This document shows, in pieces, positions 1 through 6,876 of a stretch of 64,000 nucleotides of DNA. The stretch's first letter is position 1. The number at the start of each line of letters is the position of its first letter. Below the pieces are notes generated by a model. It made no database searches, was not told the DNA's origin, and was given only the letters and a program-made list of their open reading frames with translations. The position numbers were made by a program, and so were the translations under genes. The DNA is from Streptomyces sp. NRRL F-6492 (lineage in GTDB: Bacteria > Actinomycetota > Actinomycetes > Streptomycetales > Streptomycetaceae): contig NZ_LGEG01000233.1 in NCBI RefSeq assembly GCF_001280125.1, forward strand, positions 1 through 64,000. Direction: 5' to 3'.

Positions 1-63
1 CTCCCCTGACTCCCCCTCAACTCCCTCCCGGTTCGGTGAACTCCCAGCTCGGAGGCGTTGTCA

Positions 64-1476
64 GTGGTGCCCTCTAACGTCGTGGACATGAATGGCATGG
101 GGGTGCGTTCGGCGGTCGAGCAGGTGTGGGCACTGGCTCCTGACGAGGCCGCGCGCAGAGCGGGGAGCAGGCTCGGCACGGCCGGGTCGTGGTCGGACAC
201 GGGGTGCGGTGACGGCGCCGTCTGGGGGCTGTGCCGGGACGACGACGGCACGTCGTACCGGACGGTCGTCGACCTCGCGGTGCCCGTGTACGCGTGCGAC
301 TGCCCCGGCCTCGCGCTTCCGTGCGGGCACGCGCTGGGCCTGCTGCTGCTCCAAGCGGCGGACTCGGACGGGACCGCGATCGAGAAGTCCGCCGTGCCCG
401 ACTGGGCCGAACGGCGGCTCGCGGAGCGGCGGGCCGGGGACGGCGCGGTCGGCGGGGGTCCGGCGGAGGACGACACGGCCGGGGACGGCGCGGCGGACGG
501 GGGTCCGGTCGGCGGGGGTCCGGCGGATCCCGTCGCGGCTCGCCGCAGGGCCGAGCGGAGGGCGGCCCGGATCACCTCGGGGGCGCGGGAGTTGGAGCAG
601 CGGCTCACCGACCTGCTGCGCGGCGGTCTGGCGGCGGCCGGGCAGACCGGATACGGCCTGTGGGAGGAGACGGCGGCCCGCATGGTCGATGCCCAGGCGC
701 CGGGCCTCGCGGGCCGGGTGAGGGAGTTGGGCGCGATACCGGGATCGGGGCCCGGCTGGCCCGTGCGGCTCCTGGAGGAGTGCGCGCTGACGCACCTCCT
801 CGACCGGGCCTGGCTGGCCGCCGACCGGCTGCCCGCCCCCTTCGCGACGACCGTACGGACCCGGGTCGGCCTCCCCGCCCCGGTCGCCGGGGCCCCGGTG
901 CGCGACCACTGGCTCGTCCTCGCGCAGTACGACACGGGCGACGCCCGGCTGACCACCCGGCGCGTCTGGCTGTACGGGACGACAGGCGGGCGCACGGCGC
1001 TCGTGCTCTCGTACGGGGCGGCGGGCCGGGCGCCCCGGCTGTCGCTCCCCGTGGGCGCGGTGCTCGACGGCGAACTGACCCCGCACACCGGCTCCGGGCA
1101 GGTGCGGGCGGAGCCGGGCGAGCACTTCGTCCCGGTCGCCGGACCCGCGGCCCCGCCGCCGGGGGGCCCGGTCGGCGAGGCCCTCGACGCGTACGGGCGC
1201 GCGCTGGGCGGGGACCCGTGGCTGGACGCGTGGCCCGTGACGCTGAGCGGGGTCGTACCGGCGCGGGCGGAGTACGGCTGGCAGCTCGCCGACGCGGACG
1301 GCCGCGAGGCGCTGCCCCTGACGCCCGGCGCCCAGGCCCGCCCGGGCCTCTGGCGGCTCGTCGCCCTGTCCGGCGGCGCCCCGGTGACCGTCTTCGGGGA
1401 GTGCGGACACCGGGGGTTCACCCCACTCGCCGCCTGGTCGCCGGAGGCCCCGACCGAGACGGTCCCCCTCCTGTGA
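64..1476 (+). CDS. SWIM zinc-finger protein
   Basis: Protein of about 470 residues with a SWIM-type zinc-binding signature near residues 78-90: the pattern C-D-C-P, then C-G-H (CxC...CxH). SWIM domains bind zinc and are thought to mediate DNA or protein contacts. The rest is Ala/Gly/Arg-rich without a recognisable catalytic motif, and a Gly/Ala/Asp-rich linker follows the finger. I chose the GTG at 64 because GGAGG at 51-55 is 8 nt upstream; a TTG at 58 and an ATG at 88 are in-frame alternatives. It is followed after about 90 bases by a DUF5691 gene on the same strand. That pairing is common in actinomycetes, often next to a MoxR-type AAA ATPase and VWA proteins, which are not seen here. Family sure, function unknown. 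Confidence 0.85.
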   Translation: MVPSNVVDMNGMGVRSAVEQVWALAPDEAARRAGSRLGTAGSWSDTGCGDGAVWGLCRDDDGTSYRTVVDLAVPVYACDCPGLALPCGHALGLLLLQAADSDGTAIEKSAVPDWAERRLAERRAGDGAVGGGPAEDDTAGDGAADGGPVGGGPADPVAARRRAERRAARITSGARELEQRLTDLLRGGLAAAGQTGYGLWEETAARMVDAQAPGLAGRVRELGAIPGSGPGWPVRLLEECALTHLLDRAWLAADRLPAPFATTVRTRVGLPAPVAGAPVRDHWLVLAQYDTGDARLTTRRVWLYGTTGGRTALVLSYGAAGRAPRLSLPVGAVLDGELTPHTGSGQVRAEPGEHFVPVAGPAAPPPGGPVGEALDAYGRALGGDPWLDAWPVTLSGVVPARAEYGWQLADADGREALPLTPGAQARPGLWRLVALSGGAPVTVFGECGHRGFTPLAAWSPEAPTETVPLL

Positions 1477-1567
1477 CCCCGGCCCCATGACCCTGTTACG
1501 ACCCCGCCCGGCCACCCAGTGCCACCGACCGTCGACACAGCCGACCACGACCGCCCGGAGGAGCCCG

Positions 1568-3250
1568 ATGGACACCACCACGACCACGTCCGCCACGGCC
1601 GCGACGGGAGTCACGGCCGGCGGCGGGAACCGTGCGGCCGCCGAGCCCGCCGCCGACCGCCTCTGGGCGGAGCTCGTCACCTCGGCGCTGCTCGGGACGG
1701 ACCGGCGGGCGCCCACCGGGCTCGCGCACGCGACGGCGGGCGGCGACGCGGCGGCCGCGCTGCTCGACGCCGCCGCGCTGCACACCGTACGGCGCAGGGC
1801 GGGGCTGCGTCCCGGGCCCGCCGCGGCGCCGCCGGAGCCCGCGCCGGAGGACCCGCGCGCGCCGCTGCCCGAGGCGGCCCGGCGGCGCCTCGACCGACTG
1901 CTCGCCGGCCGGACCGCGCCCCCGCCCGACGGGCGGCGCGGAGCCGCGCCCGACCTCGCCGAACTGCTCCCCCAGTGGCTGGCCCTCGCCGACGGGAACG
2001 GGTACAAGGCGCCGCCCGCCGCCCTGCCCGCCCTGCTCGACGCGGCCCGGGCCCGCACCGACCTGCGGGCCCCGGCCCTCCGGTTCGCGGGGCCGCGCGG
2101 GCTGTGGCTGGCCCGGCTCAACCCCGAGTGGCGGTTCGCCCTCCGGGGCACGGGGACGGCCGGCTCCCTCCCGTCCCCCGGGGACGCGGAGGGGGTGCGG
2201 GCCCTGTGGGACGAGGGCCTGTTCGCCGAACGGGTCGCCCTGCTCGGCGCCGTACGGAAGGAGGACCCGGCCGCCGGCCTCGCCCTCCTCGCCTCCACCT
2301 GGTCCGCCGAGCGCGCGGAGGACCGGCTGATGTTCCTCGACTCGCTGCGGGCCGGACTCTCCGACGCGGACGAGGGGTTCCTGGAGGAGGCCCTCGGCGA
2401 CCGCAGCCGCAACGTCCGCGCCACCGCCGCCGAACTGCTCTCCGCCCTGCCCTCCTCCGCGCTCGCGGGCCGGATGGCGGCCCGGGCCCTGACCTGCGTC
2501 GGCCCCGACCGGACGGCCGACGCGCCGACGATCGGCGTCGAGGCCCCGCACGAGTGCGACGCGGCGATGCAGCGGGACGGCGTCGTGGCGGTCCCTCCGG
2601 CGGGCCGGGGCGAGCGCTCCTGGTGGCTGGGCAGGATCGTCGAGTCCGCGCCGCTCTCCTGCTGGCCGGCCAGGTTCGGGGGGCGCGGCCCGGAGGAGAT
2701 CGTGGCCCTGCCGGTCGCCGACGGGTGGCGGGACGAGCTGCACGCGGCCTGGTGCCGGGCGGCCGTGCGGCAGCGGGACGCGGCCTGGTCGCGCGCGCTG
2801 CTCGGTTCGCCCGCGACCCCGCCCGCGACGGGGCCCGGCACCTCGTCGCTCGCCGAGCGGGCCCAGCTCCTGTCGATGCTGTCCCCGGAGGAACGGGCGC
2901 TGTGGGTCGCCCGGTTCGTCGCGGCCCACGGCCTGTCGGAGGCGTTCCAGCTCCTCGGCGTCTGCGCCGTGCCGTGGGCGGAACCGCTCGGCGGGGCGGT
3001 GGTCGACGCCCTGGACATCGCGCGGGAGGCGGGCAGTTACCCGTGGAGCTTCAGCGGGGTGATGGGCCTCGCGGAGCGCTGCCTCGCCCCGGAGGCGGCC
3101 CGGTACCTCGAACCCCTGACGGCCCGTCCGGACGAGGGGGAGGACACCGTCCCCGGTGCGGGCGGCTACTGGTCGGAGGCCTTCCGGCGCCTGGTCTCCA
3201 CGCTCCACCTGCGCGCGTCGATACGCGCCGAACTCGCGCCGCCCTCCTGA
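1568..3250 (+). CDS. DUF5691 family protein
   Basis: Protein of 560 residues rich in Ala, Leu and Arg, recognised as the DUF5691 partner of SWIM proteins. The signature stretch is the N-terminal W-x-E-L-V-x-S-A-L-L-G-T-D-R-R segment. The middle part (residues about 220-330 and 420-540) reads like helical repeats. There is no signal peptide or membrane segment, so it is probably cytoplasmic. The ATG at 1568 is chosen because GGAGGAG lies just upstream at the right distance; an ATG at 1487 would add 27 residues with no ribosome site. It is probably co-transcribed with the SWIM gene. Biochemical role unknown; it is often found with AAA/VWA chaperone-like genes, so assembly or remodelling of a complex is a guess. 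Confidence 0.8.
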   Translation: MDTTTTTSATAATGVTAGGGNRAAAEPAADRLWAELVTSALLGTDRRAPTGLAHATAGGDAAAALLDAAALHTVRRRAGLRPGPAAAPPEPAPEDPRAPLPEAARRRLDRLLAGRTAPPPDGRRGAAPDLAELLPQWLALADGNGYKAPPAALPALLDAARARTDLRAPALRFAGPRGLWLARLNPEWRFALRGTGTAGSLPSPGDAEGVRALWDEGLFAERVALLGAVRKEDPAAGLALLASTWSAERAEDRLMFLDSLRAGLSDADEGFLEEALGDRSRNVRATAAELLSALPSSALAGRMAARALTCVGPDRTADAPTIGVEAPHECDAAMQRDGVVAVPPAGRGERSWWLGRIVESAPLSCWPARFGGRGPEEIVALPVADGWRDELHAAWCRAAVRQRDAAWSRALLGSPATPPATGPGTSSLAERAQLLSMLSPEERALWVARFVAAHGLSEAFQLLGVCAVPWAEPLGGAVVDALDIAREAGSYPWSFSGVMGLAERCLAPEAARYLEPLTARPDEGEDTVPGAGGYWSEAFRRLVSTLHLRASIRAELAPPS

Positions 3251-3313
3251 GGATCATCCGCACGGGAACGGCGAGGGGCGAAACGCGGACGGGACCTTGA
3301 GTAAGGACAGGCC

Positions 3314-3381
3314 GTGGGTACGGACGGACCGTGGCTGCGGACGGACCGTGGGTACGGACGGACCGTGGCTGCGGACGGCCC
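3314..3381. repeat. 17-bp tandem repeat, four copies
   Basis: Four head-to-tail 17-bp units alternate between GTGGGTACGGACGGACC and GTGGCTGCGGACGGACC, so the block is also two copies of a 34-bp unit (last copy with one mismatch). It fills the gap between the convergent ends of the DUF5691 gene and the B12-binding gene. No strong terminator hairpin was seen in this gap. Confidence 0.85.
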
Positions 3382-3386
3382 GCGTC

Positions 3387-3794
3387 CTACGCGGCCACGC
3401 GGACGTTCGCGTTCACCCAGTCGACGATGGACGTCGTCGTCGCGCCCGGCGTGAAGATCTCCGCCACGCCCTTCTCCTTCAGCGGCGCGATGTCCGCCTC
3501 CGGGATGATGCCGCCGCCGAAGACCTTGATGTCCTCCGCGTCGCGGTCCTTGAGGAGGTCCAGGACCTTCACGAAGAGCGTGTTGTGCGCGCCCGAGAGG
3601 ATCGAGAGGCCGATCGCGTCCGCGTCCTCCTGGATCGCGGTGTCGACGATCTGCTCGGGCGTCTGGTGGAGCCCGGTGTAGATGACCTCCATGCCGGCGT
3701 CCCGGAGTGCTCGCGCGATCACCTTGGCCCCGCGATCGTGGCCGTCGAGGCCCGGCTTGGCGACCACCACGCGGATCGGACCGGTCACACCCAT
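3387..3794 (-). CDS. icmB: isobutyryl-CoA mutase small (cobalamin-binding) subunit
   Basis: Protein of 135 residues made of a single B12-binding domain. It has the base-off/His-on cobalamin motif D-G-H-D-R-G (D17, H19, G22), the S-x-L-S-G segment and a G-G-G turn, exactly the fold of the small subunit of acyl-CoA mutases. Stand-alone domains of about 136 residues in Streptomyces are IcmB, which joins a separate large subunit IcmA to interconvert isobutyryl-CoA and n-butyryl-CoA, linking valine catabolism to polyketide precursors. The large subunit is not in this window. The ATG at 3794 has GGAGG 6 nt upstream; an extension to 3860 lacks a ribosome site. A subunit for another mutase (methylmalonyl- or ethylmalonyl-type) is the main alternative. 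Confidence 0.85.
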   Translation of the reverse strand: MGVTGPIRVVVAKPGLDGHDRGAKVIARALRDAGMEVIYTGLHQTPEQIVDTAIQEDADAIGLSILSGAHNTLFVKVLDLLKDRDAEDIKVFGGGIIPEADIAPLKEKGVAEIFTPGATTTSIVDWVNANVRVAA

Positions 3795-4096
3795 GACTGC
3801 CTCCACATGCGACCCCCGCACCTCTGTGCCGGGGAGGTGAACGAACGTTATCGCCAGCATCCCGCAAGGGGTCGTTTCGCGACGGCCCCCGAGGGGGAAA
3901 TCACACGTGGGACATGTTCGCTCCGGGCCGTCCCCCGCTTCCGGGCCCTCCTCCTGGGCCCATCAGCCGCAGGCGGGGCCGGTCGCGAAGGGAGCCGCGA
4001 CGAGGTCGCCGCGCCTCCGTGCCGCCGTCCGTGCGGCGCGGGGGCGCGGCGCGCCGACACACCGTCCGGCCCCGTACGCCGTTCGGGAGGCCGGCC
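3795..4096. other. divergent intergenic region
   Basis: About 300 bases between the divergent icmB and lipase genes. It must hold both promoters; I see no convincing -35/-10 pair or operator. A GATAAC-like hexamer on the minus strand upstream of icmB is the only weak -10 candidate. Confidence 0.5.
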
Positions 4097-4897
4097 ATGG
4101 AGTTCGCCAAGGTCACCACCCTGATGAAGGCCGCCGCGCTGGAGATCGCGATCCTCACCGGCCATCTCGTCCTCTACCCCACCGGGATCGCCGCCGAGCG
4201 CCTCGCCCCCGCCCCGTCCGGCACTCCGGCCGGGAAGTCCGCCGGGAGCAGGCGCCCCGTGCTGCTCCTGCACGGCTTCGTCGACAACCGCTCCGTCTTC
4301 GTCCTGCTGCGCCGCTCCCTCGCCCGGCACGGCCGTGACGGGATCGAGTCGCTCAACTACTCCCCGCTCACGTGCGACCTGCGGACCGCCGCCGAGCTGC
4401 TGGGCCGCCGGGTGGAGGAGATCCGCGCCCGTACGGGACACGCCGAGGTGGACATCGTCGGGCACAGCCTCGGCGGGCTGATCGCCCGCTATTACGTGCA
4501 GTGCCTCGGGGGTGACGCGCGGGTGCGGACCCTGGTCATGCTCGGCACCCCGCACGCGGGCACGACCGTGGCCCGGCTCGCCGCCGCCCATCCGCTGGTG
4601 CGGCAGATGCGGCCGGGTTCCGGGGTGCTGCGGGAGCTGGCCGGGCCCGCGCCCGGCTGCCGGACCCGGTTCGTGAGCTTCTGGAGCGACCTCGACCAGG
4701 TGATGGTGCCGGTGGAGACCGCCCGCCTCGACCACCCCGACCTGCTCGTGCACAACGTGCGGGTCAGCGGCATCGGCCACCTCGCCCTGCCCGTGCACCC
4801 GACGGTGGCCACCGGGGTCCGCGAGGCGCTCGACGCCGACGCGCCCGGACTCCCGTCCGGGCGGGGAGAGGAACCGGACGCGTCCTCCGTGGCCTGA
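4097..4897 (+). CDS. lipase-like alpha/beta hydrolase
   Basis: Protein of 266 residues with the L-L-H-G oxyanion strand (about residues 57-60) and the nucleophile elbow G-H-S-L-G-G with Ser124, typical of triacylglycerol lipases and esterases of the class 2 lipase type. A C-terminal G-I-G-H-L provides the probable catalytic His and the S-D-L-D segment the acid. The N-terminus has a hydrophobic stretch (about residues 8-30) that could be a membrane anchor or uncleaved signal. The ATG at 4097 is preceded by GGGAGG at 4085-4090. It is transcribed alone, divergent from icmB. Substrate unknown; a general lipid or ester hydrolase is the safe call. Confidence 0.85.
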   Translation: MEFAKVTTLMKAAALEIAILTGHLVLYPTGIAAERLAPAPSGTPAGKSAGSRRPVLLLHGFVDNRSVFVLLRRSLARHGRDGIESLNYSPLTCDLRTAAELLGRRVEEIRARTGHAEVDIVGHSLGGLIARYYVQCLGGDARVRTLVMLGTPHAGTTVARLAAAHPLVRQMRPGSGVLRELAGPAPGCRTRFVSFWSDLDQVMVPVETARLDHPDLLVHNVRVSGIGHLALPVHPTVATGVREALDADAPGLPSGRGEEPDASSVA

Positions 4898-5073
4898 CCG
4901 CGCGACGCCCCGCGACCGCCCGATCACACGACATCACCGCCGTCAACACGTTTGCCGCCCGACCGCGACACTCCCGTTCGAACGTTTCTCGAACACAAGG
5001 CCAAAGCTCTCTCCGCGAGCTGGCGAAACACAACCGATTGCCCGTTTCCTACGGCCTCCAACCCCTCCGAAGA

Positions 5074-5103
5074 TTGTCGGCCGCGCATACCGCCGGGTAC
5101 AGT
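5074..5103 (+). promoter_or_regulatory. putative HrdB-type promoter of the M23 gene
   Basis: TTGTCG at 5074-5079, an 18-base spacer and TACAGT at 5098-5103 resemble a principal-sigma promoter. It would give a leader of about 75 nt before the GTG at 5184. No other strong candidate was seen in the 286-base gap. Confidence 0.5.
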
Positions 5104-5183
5104 CGCGCCACTGCTTCCCCCCGGGACACCCCTCGTCGGGCCCTCCCCGGACTGGTCCTGCTGCCGAGGCGAGAGAGACGTTG

Positions 5184-6809
5184 GTGAACGACCAGCACCC
5201 CCACGCCGGGTACGTCGGAGACGACGCCCACACCACTGGCAGTTTCGCCGCAGACCCGCTGTTCGGCACGTACGCCGGCGGTCAGGCCGACCACAGCGGC
5301 CAGTGGGACCTCGGCCCGTACGACACCGACGCGCAGTACGGCACCACCGGCACCACCGGGCAGTACGACACCGCCGGGCAGTACGACACGACCGGCCAGT
5401 GGGACACCACGGGCCAGTGGAACGTCGGAACCCCCGCCTACGGAACCACCGGTTCCTACGAGACCACCGGCTCCTACGAGGCCCACGGGACCTACGAGAC
5501 CGGCGCGGCCCAGTACGACACCACCGGTCAGTGGGACGCCTCCGCCTGGACCGAGGCCCAGCACACCGGCCCGTACGAGACCGCCCACTCCGGCGCGTAC
5601 GCCGCCCAGGGCACGTACGGCTACGAGGCCTACGACGCCACCGGCCAGTGGGCCGCCCCGGCCTTCGCGACCGAGACCGGGACCGGCGCCTACGACGCGA
5701 CCGCGTGGAACCACGCGGCTCCGGAGCCCGAGCCCGTCGTCCCCCACCAGTACACCCCGCAGAACGAGCAACTCGCCGAGCACCCCGCCGAGTCCTCCTT
5801 CGACCACGCCCCGGAGTACGCCTCCGAATACACCTCCGAGTCCGACTACGCCTCCGGAGGCGACGAGGCCGACGCCGAGGACGGCGAAACCCTCGAAAGC
5901 GCCGAGGCCTTCGAAGACGGCGAGACCCACGCGTACGAGGACGGCACGGCCCACGAGGCCTACGAGACCGATGCGGAACCCCACGGCGAGCCCGCCGTCG
6001 AGCTCCGCACCGACTCCCCCGCCGGCCGCCCCGCGCGCCGTTCCTCCGGCGGCGGTCGCGGCCGTCGCCGCACCCCCGCCAAGCGGTCCGCGCTGCTGAC
6101 CGTCGCCGTCCCCTCCGCCTGCGTCATGGGCGTCGCCGGCATCGCCGCCGCGTCCGTCGGCGGGCTCCCCGGCGCCGGTACCGGGGACGGGAAGAAGGAC
6201 AGCACGACCGCGCTCGCCGCCGCCCCGGACGCCGTGAAGCCGGTCGCCGCCAACAACGCCTTCAACACCCAGCTCGACGCGCTCGACGCCGACGCCCGCG
6301 ACTTCGGAAGCCGCGCCAGCCGCACCCAGGAGCGCATCGACCTCAAGGTCCGCCAGGCGGCCGAGAAGAAGAAGCGCGAGGAGGAGGCGGCCCGCAAGGA
6401 GGCGATGCGCCCCAAGTTCGCGCTGCCGGTGAAGCTCCACCGGCTCAGCGCGCGCTTCGGCCAGTCGGGCGTCAACTGGATGTCCGTGCACACCGGCATC
6501 GACTTCCCCGTGTTCAGCGGCACGCCCGTGATGGCCGCGACGGACGGCACCGTCCGCACCCAGCTGAACAGCGCCTACGGCAACATGGTGATCGTGACCG
6601 CCCCCGACGGCACCGAGACCTGGTACTGCCACCTCAGCAGCGCCAAGATCCGCTCCGGTTACGTGAAGGCCGGCGAGGTCATCGCGTACTCGGGCGACTC
6701 CGGCAACTCCACCGGTCCGCACCTCCACTTCGAGGTCCGGCCGGGCGGCGGCTACGCGATCGACCCGCTGGCCTGGCTGCGCAGCCACGGCCTGGACCCG
6801 ACCGTCTGA
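5184..6809 (+). CDS. membrane-anchored M23 peptidase with repetitive Tyr/Gly/Thr tail
   Basis: Protein of 541 residues in three parts. Residues 1 to about 170 are low-complexity repeats of the type Q-Y-D-T-T-G-Q-W-D and S-Y-E-T-T-G, followed by an acidic Glu/Tyr/Ala stretch to about 280. A single membrane helix lies at about 301-326 after a basic R/K cluster, then a coiled-coil-like stretch (about 350-410). The C-terminus is a complete LytM/M23 zinc endopeptidase domain with H436-x3-D440 and the H513-L-H515 motif, so the enzyme should cleave peptidoglycan cross-bridges outside the cell while the repetitive tail stays in the cytoplasm. The GTG at 5184 has GAGAGAG 6 nt upstream. A strong terminator follows. 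The cytoplasmic repeat region has no assigned role. Confidence 0.9.
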   Translation: MNDQHPHAGYVGDDAHTTGSFAADPLFGTYAGGQADHSGQWDLGPYDTDAQYGTTGTTGQYDTAGQYDTTGQWDTTGQWNVGTPAYGTTGSYETTGSYEAHGTYETGAAQYDTTGQWDASAWTEAQHTGPYETAHSGAYAAQGTYGYEAYDATGQWAAPAFATETGTGAYDATAWNHAAPEPEPVVPHQYTPQNEQLAEHPAESSFDHAPEYASEYTSESDYASGGDEADAEDGETLESAEAFEDGETHAYEDGTAHEAYETDAEPHGEPAVELRTDSPAGRPARRSSGGGRGRRRTPAKRSALLTVAVPSACVMGVAGIAAASVGGLPGAGTGDGKKDSTTALAAAPDAVKPVAANNAFNTQLDALDADARDFGSRASRTQERIDLKVRQAAEKKKREEEAARKEAMRPKFALPVKLHRLSARFGQSGVNWMSVHTGIDFPVFSGTPVMAATDGTVRTQLNSAYGNMVIVTAPDGTETWYCHLSSAKIRSGYVKAGEVIAYSGDSGNSTGPHLHFEVRPGGGYAIDPLAWLRSHGLDPTV

Positions 6810-6824
6810 CCCGCTCGCACGTGG

Positions 6825-6856
6825 AAGAGGGCCCCGACCGGAGTCGGGGCCCTCTT
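6825..6856. terminator. bidirectional terminator between M23 gene and pcrA
   Basis: Perfect 12-bp stem (6827-6838 with 6843-6854), extendable by A-T pairs, around a CGGA loop, ending in CTCTTT. It serves the convergent M23 and pcrA genes. Confidence 0.85.
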
Positions 6857-6876
6857 TCCGTGACCGCGTACGTCCC

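Noticed and set aside
61..3018. Long minus-strand open frame (985 codons) opposite the SWIM and DUF5691 genes
   Set aside because: Arg/Ser/Pro/Ala-rich composition is typical of antisense frames in GC-rich DNA, no domain is recognisable, and both plus-strand genes have family signatures.
4970..5000. LexA-like box GTTCGAACGTTTCTCGAAC before the M23 gene
   Set aside because: The second half reads CTCGAA instead of GTTCGA, so it does not fit the actinobacterial SOS box.
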